A program made the position numbers and the translations under genes. The notes under the pieces are model-generated. The model was not told the DNA's origin and did no database searches. It was given only the letters and a program-made list of their open reading frames with translations. From Archilochus colubris (Eukaryota; Chordata; Aves; Apodiformes; Trochilidae), in the NCBI GenBank assembly GCA_023079485.1, contig CM041085.1, forward strand, positions 90,841,115-90,905,114: a stretch of DNA of 64,000 nt, read 5' to 3'. Below are positions 40,801-52,946 of the stretch, piece by piece (position 1 is the first letter of the stretch; each line of letters opens with the position of its first letter).

Positions 40801-41911
40801 CCAAATAAATTGTCCTCCTTTAATCTTCTGTTTCAATCATTCCCTACATACTAGGTATCAAGAGATCGAGTTCCTATTCTGTAGGACTCAATGGAGTGTC
40901 AAAAGCATTTCCTTGATTTTCTGCAAAATTTTATCATTTTTTTTACAGAAGGAATCACCTTAGCTGTCTCCCAAATATTATTCACTCCCTCAGAAGAGAT
41001 TTATGTTTTTCGTAAGAGTATGATATTGAAAGTCTGCAGGAAAAGGAGCGCATTTTGAATTCAGCTGTGACAGCTACTGTGGGGATGATACTAAAGTTAT
41101 TGCTGTTTTGTCAAATCATTGCTTTAATTAGGTTATAATTCTTTAGGAAGTTCCACATTTAAACCTGTCAAATTCTTTTAACTGACTATATATCCTCAAA
41201 AAATTGTACTTTAGTTATTATGCTACAACACTGAAAAAAGTCCACATATAGCAAAATAGTGTGCTGTTAATTTATAGTGACTTGTTCTGCTTCCTCTATT
41301 ACTCCTGAATTATAAATCAGTTCATATGACAGAATAAGAATAAGTAAATCACGCAAAACTTTCTTATGTAGTCTGTCATATAGTCGTTTCATTGCCTTTC
41401 TATTCTTCTCACGAAATTATAAAATGCACAGTCAGAAACCCCCATGTTTTTTGTCAGCTTTGCAGCAAGCAAGAAGCCAAACAGAAGAGAGCAAGAACAG
41501 TAAAGCAAGAGAGAGCAGAACAGTAAAAAACAGATGTTCTCCTTAAAAAAAAACAATACAGAGACAAAACCTGTTCTTGAATTTTTGCCCGAAATAATAT
41601 ACACTTGTCCGGTTGACACAGGAAAAGTACAACTGTGGTGCTATGGGGTGAAATCCTGGCTTTGTCAATGTGAGCTGACCTGTAGTCATTGTGTGGGGCA
41701 AAGTTTCCAGCTTGGCATCTTGTCCCCACCCATCTTTTTGTGGAGGGTGAAGTTTGGAGGGTTACTAGAAAGACAGCACAAATTGAATTATCCAAAGAAA
41801 ATAATTCTAATTTTCTGTGTTCTCATTTTAAAGTTAATTGTCTGCTTTCTACTGGGTCTTCTGCTCAACTCATCTATAGCACTTTTCTCTTACTGTTCAG
41901 GCAATTAATTA

Positions 41912-42085
41912 CATCTCAAAGACCCCAGGGAGGTAGGTATTCCTGTCTCATTCTACCAGTGAGGAAGCCATACCACAAAATATTAAACAATTATCCAAGG
42001 TCACTGAGCAAACAAGGAGTAGAGCTGGTAATCACAATGCCTGAATTCCATTTATACTCTACCTCTAGTGCAGTGTGCTCTCTGT
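41912..42085 (+). repeat. MIR-type ancient SINE
   Basis: The order of motifs follows the MIR consensus: 'gggaggtaggtatt', 'tgtctcattctaccagtgaggaagc', 'aattatccaaggtcactgagcaa', 'aaggagtagagctggtaatcacaatgcctgaattcc', ending near 'agtgcagtgtgctct'. In MIR the matching segments are 'tgaggtaggta', 'cattttacagatgaggaa', 'cccaaggtcacacagc', 'gtggcagagctgggattcgaac' and 'gcccgtgctct'. MIRs predate the split of birds and mammals, so divergence is expected. The long open frame at 41689-42087 overlaps it and is not a gene. Confidence 0.75.
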
Positions 42086-44098
42086 AAATGTATGCAGTAA
42101 AATTACCTTGCAGACAATGTGGAGATTTTTTTTTTCCTCATAGGAAAGAAAACTACTTTATTCTGAATTAAAAGCAGCTTCTATGTTTCCAATAGCACTA
42201 ATAGCTAAATGGCAAATCAAATTAAGGCATTATCTTAATTGCTGCTATATACAACTTAACTATCTAACCAGAATAGCTCTTTCTATCTCTTCCTGGCCAC
42301 ATGTCCCAAAATAATTGATCAGAGATGAGTAAAACTGTGCCCAGGCAGTTTTCAAATACAAAACAAGTAACCAGGAAGAAGTGATCATGTCTTTATTATT
42401 ATAGGGAATAAGCAATTAATAGAAATGTAAACGTATTAGGAAATAACATGTTTATATGCTGCTAATATGAAGCATCTGTTAATATGATCTGCCTCTCAAT
42501 GACTTGTGTTGTAACTCTCTGCATTTGTGAAAGAATTTTGTTTAGTGCTGGAAAACTCCATGACAAGGTTGCAGAATGCTGACCAAAGAGTAGGAAAAAG
42601 CACTTTAGTATGTATGTTTTAGTTAAATGTTGTACTAAAAGACATTTAAGCATGTGATAATCACTGTTTGGGGGAGAATTTTGGAGTAGATGGACTGCTA
42701 TGAATTTTTCTGTACTTTCAATACAACAAAAGTAAAACAATAAGACAGAAAGTACTTCATATAGATCTTTCTCTGTTATAAATGATAAGACTTAGTGATC
42801 CCTCATAGAAAGAAATTTCACAGGTTAAAAATACAATGACCTTTTTTTCATTGTGACACTCCAGTAAGAAAAAAAATACAACCTAAATAGTAGATAAGAG
42901 CTACAGAGTCTATTGATTAACCAATAATCTTTAGAGATATTGATTATGAAAAATCTTAAAAAATTTTAATAGATCAATAATGTCTGTAATAGATACTTGA
43001 AGTATCTATAGAACTCAATGAACAGTGCAATGAAGAGTCAATCTGAATTACAAAAAGCAGTGTGAAATTACTAACATATAATTTCAATCAATCATAAACC
43101 AAGGGTGCTGATTGCTTGTGATTATAAGAATTAATTTATAATGGTGAGCTTCATATATTCATTCACAGGGAACATACAGTAAACTGAAAAAAGTATCCAG
43201 CCTAATTAAGAGGACTGTGCCCATGATTTCACTTTTCCTATCAAAGTGCCACAAAAGAAATGTCTGGCATTTGTTACCACTCCCAAAGCCATCATCATTC
43301 CTATGCACACTCAGATTCCTCAGCTATAGACTCTCTGTTTCCATTGTGCCATCATAACTTATACTTCTAGTTTCTGAAAGCAAAGCACACAACTTTCCCT
43401 CCAAGCTAAGGATGGCAACATCTGAGAGCAGACCAAATCATCAGTAACACCAAATTCTCAGAAAAACTGGACCCTCAGTTATTAAGCTGCATGTGTAGAT
43501 TTCTTTTTTAATTATTAATAAAACAAAATATATTTTCTCCACTGTCTGACATAGTTTCTAGCTACTCTCTCTCTAGTTCATCTCTGTCCCTAGCTTCAAT
43601 TCATGCATCCTTATCTGTGCATCTGTCTTTGAACTCTTAGATGCTGATGCTTTTTCTGGCATTTTAAGTATCTTCCCTTATACTTTGACCCTCAGTTCCT
43701 GTGACCCTAGGCAAAAAATGCTGTTATGCCCCTTTACACATCATCTCCTTTATATTTGTTCTCTTTAATTGGGTGACAGGAATGCAAAATGACAGGGTGA
43801 GAGGATCCTTCTAGAGCAGAAGGACTGGATGTCAGGGAGCAAGGAAGTATTAGCTCACAGGGTTTCTTTGCACAGGAGTGAGGAGGAGCAAAAGGAACCA
43901 GTGTTAAAAACCAGTGACTGCCCTGTGCATCTCTTCAGCTCTTGGGCATGCTGATTATCCCTATTACCTTTCTCCAAGGCTACAGTTGTTACTTGCTGTT
44001 ATGAAAAATCCCTCTCATTTTCTACTTCATTTACAAGTCATTTTATTAAGATCAAGTACACCCAGGCTCTTATTTATGGTTTAGTTTGGCACAGTCTC

Positions 44099-44114
44099 AA
44101 AAAAAAAAAAAAAA
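44099..44114 (+). repeat. Poly(A) run, 16 bp, with A/C-rich tail
   Basis: Sixteen A are followed by an A-rich CCCAAACC/CAACAAC tract. It is a simple or low-complexity repeat. Confidence 0.9.
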
Positions 44115-45959
44115 CCCAAACCAAAAACAACAACAAAAAATCGAGAACATTGATTTTACCAGTGGCTTGCACAAAAGGGCACTGTATGCTCCTTTGCTAA
44201 ATGAGTTTCTGTTTCAGCTTCTCGCCGATTGCCAGATACCTATGACAGACAAATAATTTAAGAGCAGACCATTCCCTTGTTACTCTGCCATAATTATGTC
44301 TGTTAACCATCTGTAAGACTCCTTACTGCAATATATTTTGCTGATACAAGACTGAAATGGTTTTACATTATTGCCTTCCTAAACAAAAAATGCAAAACTA
44401 CCACCTAAAATAGGTAGAAAAAGAATCTAGAAACAAATTAATTTTAGCTGGTTTTCTTGTTCTGCTACACTCAAAATGCTAATATACACTAGAGGGGAAA
44501 ATGCAGTCCACATTTAATACAGCACATAGGCAACAGTTGTAGGAGAAACATTGACTGGGAGATTTCAAGCCAGTACTCAGGATTTACTCAATTCTTGCCT
44601 GTCGTGCCTGCGTAAAAAAATATAATGACCAGGTCATGTTTAAACAAATATACTTGGCATGGGAACCAAAATGGCTGAGGGGTCTTTTGACCCTACTGTT
44701 ATTCAACAAGTGCCTCAAATCTCTGTGTGACTACTCAAGTAGCCTACATGGCTTCAGTCCCTTACTCCAGAAGACTGCTGAAAGAAAAAAAGATACCTTA
44801 GCATACTGGAACTGAGATAGGAAAGAGCAACTTTACCCATGAAGGAGCCTTTAGTTACTGGCATTCAGGAATAGTGTTATTTATTAAAACTCCCTAATGG
44901 GAAAAACACTAATAATCTGATTTTCTTTTTTCCAAGTGACTGCACCTTGTCATTTTTTTGCATACTGTGGTTCAGATACTGTTTAGCATATTGCTCCATA
45001 TTGTCTTCATTCTCCACATAAATATATGCTTTACTTGTGGATGAGTGATAGAGGCCAGGGTTTTTCTACCCCAAAAACTTTCATTTATGTTTTGGCTACA
45101 GATTCACCTGTTAGTGCAGTAGAGTCTATCCCACAATATCCACAAGAGCTGTTAGCTGTCAATCATCATCTATTTTGATGATGGTATTAATAAAAATATA
45201 AACAGCTGTGGCTGTGTTTAAGTTTGAAATCCAGCAAATAGGTCCACTATGCTACTGGGAAAAAAAAGAATGTAAGAGACTTGTACCACAAATTATGTTT
45301 CTGTTCTTGTTCTCTGTTCTCATGAAGCTGGTACAGCCACAGTAGCAATTTACTTTAAAAACACTGCTAGTCAAGGAGAAACAGCTTCTTCCAATAGGTA
45401 ATATGAAGTAATTTTCTACTATATGAGGACTGACAGAAAGACTAGGTTTTACCTTTATATGAAGGTGTTTCAGTTGAGAGGTGTTCAAGGGAACTCAAAG
45501 GGAACAAGGTATAAGATTGACTCTGTGTTGTACATTTAGTATTTTTACTACTTTTGTTGCTTTCATTTATATAAATAAAGCTTCTCTTTATCTAAATCTT
45601 ATTTCTCCCCAAGGCCTTTCTGTAAAGAAGTGACAATTCAGCAAAGGGTAATTGAAGCTGCAGCACATTTACAGTAAAATTCCATTTTTAAAGGGCATAA
45701 AGAAGCAACCTACAGAGGCAGAAATTTTACATTCACTGCATGGAAACTGCCTGTAGGAAGGAGACCTGAGGATGTAGAACTCTGTCATAATGGCTGCTTC
45801 TTCAGCCCTCTAGGCAATAGCTGTCCACAGTAAACTTTTTCTTGTGACCATAAACCCCCTGATATTCAACAAAAGAGCATCCTTAGCACATGAAAGAAAA
45901 AGCAAATAAAAGCATGAACCAAAAAAAATACTACAACAGAAATGTTTCTTTTTCCATAG

Positions 45960-46120
45960 CAATGGCAGCTGTTACCAATTCTTCTTCAGAGATATCCACT
46001 CCTAATATGTGCTACCCTGAGCCTTATTTCAGCTCTGCAGCTGATATTCCCCCTCCCAAAGTGTTCTTTACACCACAAGGCTACAAGATAACGAAATGTA
46101 GTGCAGAGAAGACATTTTAG
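45960..46120 (+). other. Candidate alternative terminal exon of KHDRBS2 (unproven)
   Basis: A TTTCTTTTTCCATAG acceptor precedes a segment that, joined to the penultimate KHDRBS2 exon (which leaves one base), stays open for 53 codons. These begin AMAAVTNSSSEISTPNMCYP and continue through PEPYFSSAADIPPP to a TAG at 46118. An AATAAA lies four bases after the stop (46125-46130). If used, it would replace the usual last 32 residues, including the REHPYGRY end that serves nuclear import in this family. I recognise no homologue of the peptide. It may equally be a chance pseudo-exon. Confidence 0.35.
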
Positions 46121-46124
46121 AGAG

Positions 46125-46130
46125 AATAAA
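46125..46130 (+). terminator. AATAAA hexamer after the candidate alternative exon
   Basis: This canonical poly(A) signal hexamer lies four bases past the TAG at 46118-46120. AATAAA is frequent in AT-rich DNA, so alone it means little. Its position is what makes the candidate exon above coherent. Confidence 0.35.
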
Positions 46131-49100
46131 TAGCTTTCAGAATTTTAAAAAGTTTTGGTTTGGTTTTGTGGGGGTTTTTTTCTGATTTAATAGAGCATAT
46201 TTTTTATATATTTTGTTTTTTGCAAAAACTACCTTTGATACTTGTCTTCTTCAGTATTTTAGTCTAGAGTCAGTTAATTATTTTCTTGATGACCACAAAA
46301 GTCAGCAGTCATTAGCAAAAACAAGATACCACCAATAAAAGTATGTCCATTAAAAGCAGCAAGCTCATTAACTAAAATGCTTCAGTTCAATGACACATTT
46401 TTTCCATTACCTCTGCTCACTCCTGGAGTCTTTGGAATATAGGTAATTTTTTATTTGTAGATCTGTAGCAACATTAGGTACTCCAGTTAATCAGGTAAGA
46501 AAACGACAAATGGTCTGATTTTCCAAGAGGACTGTTGTGGGTTGTTTCCTACTAAATGAAAGTGTACATATGATTAATTTTACTTATTATTAAGGGAGTT
46601 TTTAAATGTCTTTAAATGTAATTTAAAAAATAGGCAGCAGCAAATTTAAAACTTATTGGGTGAATGGCAAGGAGCAATGTTTTCAATCCTTTTTAAAAAT
46701 GAAGTTTGGACAATAAGGAGGTCAGTGGATGTATAATACTTCATTTTCACTAGAAGAATAGCCTGAGCATTACTAGTAGTTTACTGTCTTAACCCAAAAA
46801 CTTTAAAGAAATCTGCATTACAAAACTTGAAGCACTCTTTGACAGCTCTAATGTCATTGGAGGGGCAAATTCACCCATGGGTTTTGGGAAGTATAGTTGA
46901 TTTCAGTGAAGGAGTATCTGAGATGAGGAAGTTATTTGTCTAGCAGTACCTCTACCGAGAGGAAGGTCATCAGAAGATAAAAGGAAGGAAATAAATGTCC
47001 TTACCAGCCTGCTTTTAGGCCCTTTTGCATTTCAACATGATGCCAACATGGGATAATATTGTGTGTGCCTACACTGCTGGTCAGGCCATGGACCTGGATC
47101 TGGTCTATGATCTAATGGCCTGACTGACTATTCACACTCAAAATTCACTCTGTGTCCACTTAAATAAAAAATCTGACTCCAAGCAATCCCTGCATAGTAT
47201 AAATCATGATCTGCCCTGTGATCATTTGGGGGGCAAAAATTGATGCTTCATCATCGGAAATATCTCCATTCACCGTTGCGTCCCTCAGAGGCTGCCTGCA
47301 TAATTTTTTTTGCTGAAGCTTATGTTATTCCATAAGCTCTCAGGTGTTGGTTATTGCCTCTCAACTAAAACATGATGTCTAACCCTATGAGCAGTGTTTC
47401 CAGTCAACATGTTTTACTTTGCATTAAAAACAGAGTATTTGCACTAATGCAGTCACTGACCGTGTCTCAACTGAAAAGGTGTTTTGATAGTCCGCCTCTT
47501 AACTGTAACCAGAGCACCAGAGATATGAGTGCTCTCTCTCTCAGTGCAAGGTGAAACATTACTTTACCTTCTCTGTTGAGTTGAGCAGTTTTGCTTTACT
47601 CTGAAATGGAGCACACCCAAAACATTATCACCTTTCTGTGCATAGTGTAGCTTCTTCAACTATGAAGCTCCCCAAATATTCTGCAAAAGCTTCTTTATAC
47701 TAAACATCATTCTCTTTCTGTACTTTTTGACCCTTGCAACATCTAAATGAAGTTCAATTTCCCTCACATGATCTAGGCACCTCATCCTCTTCTACCTAGG
47801 AGAACTTCCTGACCTCCTGAGAAAGAAATTGTGACCTCAAATTCCCACGTGGGTGGGCACTATGTAGTCCTACTCATGTTGTGTTAGGTTTCAGTTTTGC
47901 AAAGTTTCTGATAATAGGATGAGATTTTAAGCTAATTTACTCACATTCATTCTGTGTTAGGTCTAAAAGTGTGGAATGATTGATAGCAAAATGCATTGTA
48001 TTATGAAGGCTTTGGAAACAGTAAACTGAAAGTTCAACATCAGTACACGATTCCGTATGTGTAGCTAGTGTGGCACCATGTTGCTCAAAAATGTATTTGG
48101 AAGTTGGACTCTTAACACAAGCATATAGAAAGAAAAAGCCATTTTTTTCTCTGTGTTGTGCAACAATACTTGGAATACTGAATCATTATCAATAAGTACA
48201 TTACTCAAGATGCAGAAGAGAAACAAAGGCCCTTCTATATATCAGTTTCACTGGGGAATATTTTACTTTTAAGTTTATATCTAAACAACATGAATCAACT
48301 ATTTAAGGAGAGATTAGTGAAAATTGAACTTCAGTAAGTTATCATAGCAACTGAGCTCAAAGCAATCAAATATGGATCTTTCACTCAACTCTTTTTCTGC
48401 TCTGTAAGGTATATTTATGAAGTCTTTGCTTGAGAGAAAAATGTTGCTATCTGAAAACTTGCATTAATAAAAGAAACTCTTTGACTTGTCCTAATGAAGA
48501 TTAGGAAATTTTTTTAGTTCTTTTTTATATTTAAGGCTATCATTCCATTAATCAAGTAGCTGACTAAAGTTAAGGCAATATAGTTAGCCTTCACTGAAAT
48601 GTAAGAATCTTAACATTTTGATTTTTTGTATTCCTGTGTACTAGCCCAGGTATATTGTTTTGCATAGAAATCTCTTTTCTCATCAAAAAATTGAACAGAA
48701 TTCTTCAATACTTGGAGTGAATTGCAACAGACACTACTTTTAAAGTTGCTTTCTAGCAATGACCTAACTGTTGACAGCTCAGGCTCTTCTCCCAGTAGTG
48801 AGCAACAGTAGTGAGTAGCGGGCACGGAATACAAGAAGAAAACAAAAACAAACAGAAAAACCCTGAGGTTGTATTCACTTTATAGGTACATCTGGGATCA
48901 CATGAAACTCAAGAACATTCCACTTTGCTCCTTAGAAGATAAATGAGAAAGTTATGTGTAACATGGAAATGTAGTAAAAGTATGTTTTTCTTGGCTATGA
49001 GCGAGTAATATTTTTGGCCCCTCTCACCATAGCCATTGTGTCCCGTACTGGCTCACATCTTATCCCCTTATACCTGGGAGTTCAGCACATTTCACATTTA

Positions 49101-50811
49101 TATTCTGTATAGATTAATTTTATTGACCATGCTGAGTCAGGAGTACTCATTTCAATGGTGGCTGAGTAGGGTAGAAAAAGCCTAACACAAGACCTGAGCA
49201 AGGAAAATACATTCTGAAACGTTAATTTCTTCAAAAGGCAATTAAAATAATTGTATGAATTAAGGCATGAAAATTTGCACCTCTTAAAAAAGATACACTT
49301 GAATCTTAAAATTTATGGGGCAAAGAACTCCAATATTTCAAATATTCAGCAGCAATTTAAGACTGTATAGTTCCTCTTATTATTGTGTTATCTATTTATA
49401 AATTAAATTAAATAGCCTTACTTTAGGCTTAGAGAAAATTATCTATTTTAATAAGTTAGATTTTTCCAACCAGTTAGATTTTTTTTTGAGAGCAGAAGTA
49501 GGTATACTGTTTCATCATCAATGAATCCTGCTCTTCCTTTCCTGCTGTCTTCAAGTCACGCTCCAAACTCCTCTCTTTTCAACATCTTATTTCTTATGCA
49601 CCTTAAAAAGCATTCCTTTTTTCCCTAGGATCAGAAGATTTCATCCTTACTTTTATATTTTAGAAACATTAGTATTCTATGCATACCAGTAGTACAAACT
49701 TGCTGATCACCAATAAAATACAACAGTATTGAAAATAACTAACATTTGCCAGAGATTTCTGCATAGACAGAATATCACATAACTTTCAGGGTGTATGTAG
49801 AGAATTTGAAACTTCCTCATGAATATCTGTATGTCAGATATGTCAGACTATTGTAACAGGTGTAATGTTACACTATGTTGCAGTATAAGACAGATGAACC
49901 CCTATGATTTTTGTCTTTCCACTTTAATCACTGAGCGTATGATCAGCTGGAAGTCAGTGGAAAACAAAATCAGAAATCATTTGAAGATCCACGAGATGAT
50001 TTAGAAGGGAGTCCGAGTTTGGGTTCAGCTGCTGGACCACAACTATAGGTTGCTTCATGTTTCTTCCTTTGGAAGCTTAATTTAAGAAGGCTTAACTTCC
50101 AGAAATACCTTATCTGAGGGAAGAAAAATAGGAAAAAAAAAGACTTGCAGAAGCTTTGTAAAAACTTAATTAAACTTACAATTTCTAATGGACTCATCTC
50201 AAGCATATTTCATTCACACAAATTTGAAAAAAACTGTAAATATAGTGCAAAGTAAAAACTGTTTGGTGGAATTTTGCTTAAAGTAGCTTCATTTCTACAC
50301 AGTATTTTTCTTCCCTTCTTTTCTTTCTTTTGGTCTCAAATGGAAGTAAAAAAATCAAATGTATTTCTATTTTCTTTTCATAATTTATATTCTCACCTTA
50401 TTAACATGCCAATTGCATGAAATTTTATTCATATTGCTGCTTTAGTTTAAATGCTAGAAGCTCAAAATATCAAATGAATTCTGAGCTGGCAGGCTACTGC
50501 AATGATTTTTCCCAGGCTGACTGTGCTGACACCACACTAAGCATTCATTCTCTGCTGAAAGTGAAGGAGCAAGTTGTTTTTTTCATCCTATGTAAGACAG
50601 GTTCTCTGTGTAGAGAAGCAGGTTAGTTTTCCACAAGTTTTTGTGAAAGGATAAAGAAACTGATCATAACACCATCCTCATTTTATTTCCTTAAAGCTTT
50701 CAGCCAAAACCCTCCAGAATTTTGAGAGCCATTAGCAGTGGCATCACTTTCATCACTTTGTTCTTTCAAGTTTAGATATTTACAAAACATGTTTTTCTCT
50801 TCTGTTTTTAG

Positions 50812-50909
50812 CACAAGAAGAATGGGCCACAACCCGTTCCAGCCTAAAGGCACCACCTCCAAGGTCAGCCAGAGGGGGTTACAGGGAACACCCCTATGGT
50901 AGATATTGA
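50812..50909 (+). CDS. KHDRBS2: KHDRBS2 (SLM1) last coding exon
   Basis: After a TTCTCTTCTGTTTTTAG acceptor this exon completes an alanine codon and reads AQEEWATTRSSLKAPPPRSA, then RGGYREHPYGRY and TGA at 50907-50909. The REHPYGRY end is common to Sam68, SLM1 and SLM2 and lies in the C-terminal nuclear-localisation segment of the family. The EEWATTRSSLKAP stretch identifies KHDRBS2 rather than KHDRBS3. Together with the two exons upstream it gives 79 residues with 14 tyrosines. No frameshift or internal stop is present, so the gene looks intact here. Confidence 0.96.
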
Positions 50910-51305
50910 AGGTCCTGCTCATCTGTGACCTCATCTCAAAGACAATTAATAGCCTGTGGTCTCCACATAAACAGCAACAAGACAAGTAATAGTCCATTTC
51001 TTTTCTTTCCTAGGGATTACTGCTCATTACTATCATATGTACCACTTGTATTTCCTATAGCATTGGAGTGACATTGGCATTAGTATTATTTTATAACACG
51101 GACTTAAAAAAAAGCAGAGACAAAAAACCTTTGGCAAGCATTGTCTATAAACCATTCAAAGATGATGTTCTGTTGGTTGTATTCATTGCTGTGTGTAACT
51201 TAAAAAGCATGACACTGTTACAGATCTCAAGTCTCTCTACATACTAGCTAAGGCTGAGTTTTTGTTTAGGGTTGCTGAAAGACTGTAATATGATTCTTTT
51301 TTTCC

Positions 51306-51331
51306 TTTTTTTTTTTTTTTTTTTTTTTTTT
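51306..51331 (+). repeat. Poly(T) run, 26 bp, in the 3' UTR
   Basis: There are 26 uninterrupted T, preceded by a further T-rich TTCTTTTTTTCC tract. In the transcript it would be a U26 stretch. It is either a simple repeat or the tail of an antisense retroposon whose body I cannot recognise. Confidence 0.9.
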
Positions 51332-51608
51332 GAACCAGACAATAATCAAGCTGTAGATAAGATATTTTAACCTGTCTTTTTTAATATATGTTAGTTTAGA
51401 TAAGGATGTTCGATATTAAGTTTGTAAATTTAATTTAAATGCTGTTTAATGGGGTTGAAAACATGCAGCTACTGTATGTATGTAGCTAACTGAATTTGTT
51501 CAGTGTTTTAACCTGTATTTGTTAACAAAAAAATCACATAAAGTTACATGTGTAAGCTTCTCTAAATAGGAAACCATAATTTGTCAAATATGTTTGCCAT
51601 AATTTGTC

Positions 51609-51614
51609 AATAAA
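51609..51614 (+). terminator. KHDRBS2: Proximal KHDRBS2 poly(A) signal AATAAA
   Basis: A canonical hexamer lies about 700 bases after the stop codon, followed by T/G-containing sequence ('atcttttgtaac', then 'ttacttgttttctag') suited to cleavage factor binding. It is the likeliest main 3' end. Confidence 0.75.
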
Positions 51615-51895
51615 GCTGAAATCTTTTGTAACAAACTAAATTTGGAATTACTTGTTTTCTAGCTTTAAATGCCTGCTTTATTTCTTTTTCAAGAGATGCC
51701 TAAAATGTTTTTTATATAAAAATTACAAAAATGAACCCAAGCCTGTTTTAAGATTTTTTGTGTAAGACTTTAAAAGTTGTATTAATAACTTCTGGTTGTT
51801 AAATAATTTAAAAGTTAACAAACTAAACTGTTACATGAATCATGGTTAGTATCCACTAATGTATAACATGTTAATGGAAAAAAATGCTTTAGAAC

Positions 51896-51901
51896 AATAA
51901 A
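51896..51901 (+). terminator. KHDRBS2: Second possible KHDRBS2 poly(A) signal AATAAA
   Basis: A second canonical hexamer in 'gaacaataaatgg' lies about 290 bases after the first. It would give a slightly longer 3' UTR. Confidence 0.5.
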
Positions 51902-52651
51902 TGGATTTTAAACTATCCTCTAAGCTTGATCTTGCTAAACACAAACTCTGATTGACTTGTTTGTATTAGCATGTCTCTCGTGAGAATGTAATGGAGTTTA
52001 AAGAGGTAAGATTACCACTTACCACTGTTAGACTGTCTAAATACTAGTTCTTCAACCTTTGAGTTTCCCCGCACATTAACTATCCCATTCAACATGTAAG
52101 CATTGCATAGATTCACCTATTTGTTTTCACTCAGAAGAGTGCATTGACTGCCTTTTTCGTAGTATATAACAATTTGTCTTGATAAACCAATCATCAGTGT
52201 CACTGCCCAGTTGTTGGTACTCAACCTCAAAAACTTTATTTGTAATTTTCAGTGCTAAATATCACCGCCCTTGAAGGCAGTTTGCAGGGCTGATATTTCT
52301 TTTGAGACTATCAGACTTGATGGCTGATGATTATTAAGGAAATATGTCGCAGGACTCAAAGGATGACTAAACGTTAAACAGGTAACACTAACAGTAACTC
52401 TGTAATTTTGAGTATGCAACAGTAATGTTAAATATTCTCAGTTATTAAGTTACTGATAGTTAAAAAAGTAAACCTACCAAAAGATAACAAATAGGTATCT
52501 AGGCTTTTAAAACAACTAATTAACATTAACTAGTGAGAACAAAATTATTCTACAATATATAACCCTCAAGGTAATAAGCAGAACTAAAATTAACAATAAT
52601 AGTAATGCAACTCTTGCTAACAACACAAATATAACCTAAATTTTGATGAAG

Positions 52652-52667
52652 AAAAAAAAAAAAAAAA
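52652..52667 (+). repeat. Poly(A) run, 16 bp
   Basis: Sixteen consecutive A lie in AT-rich DNA downstream of KHDRBS2. Confidence 0.9.
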
Positions 52668-52946
52668 GTGAAGACTTGATAGTAGGGATGCCAAAACCTT
52701 TAATCCTTTATATACAGTCCTTTTGTTTACAGTGGCTTTTTGTCAATGTGATTGGTTTACTTTTTTGATGAGAATAAAGTACAGGCCTATTGCTGTTCAG
52801 TTTGTGAACAAAATCTCTTGCAGCTGGAGTTGCATGCTAACTCTTGTTGAATAGTTTATGCATATGTTTTGTTGTTTGAAGTGTTAAAGTGAATTGATGG
52901 GGCTACATGATGGTTACATTGAGTTTATTCTGTCTCACTATTTCAG

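Larger units (their letters stand above)
34812..50811 (+). other. KHDRBS2: KHDRBS2 last intron, 16.0 kb
   Basis: The intron runs from a GTAAGG donor to a TCTGTTTTTAG acceptor. It holds a MIR-type SINE (41912-42085), a 16-A run at 44099, and a phase-compatible exon-like segment with its own poly(A) signal at 45960-46130. Mobile elements are notably sparser than in the preceding intron: I see no CR1 in it. The intervals 34812-41900, 42090-45950 and 46140-50800 contain nothing else I can identify, and the open frames there (for example 40619-40963 and 41534-41908) match no family I know. Confidence 0.9.
50910..51630 (+). other. KHDRBS2: KHDRBS2 3' untranslated region (proximal form)
   Basis: This stretch runs from the TGA to just after the AATAAA at 51609. 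It is AT-rich with ATTTA-like segments (around 51430) and a 26-T run (51306-51331). A 14-bp direct repeat CCATAATTTGTCAA (51574-51587 and 51597-51610) has a second copy that runs into the poly(A) signal. The 3' limit is inferred from the signal; longer forms ending near 51920 are also possible. Confidence 0.75.

Noticed and set aside
41689..42087. 132-codon open frame
   Set aside because: Its second half lies in a MIR-type SINE, and the first half has no recognisable domain.
46461..46494. 34-bp segment between TTTATTTGTAG and CAG|GTAAGA
   Set aside because: Too short and without frame or conservation evidence. It shows how often exon-like pairs arise by chance in this AT-rich DNA and tempers the other exon leads.
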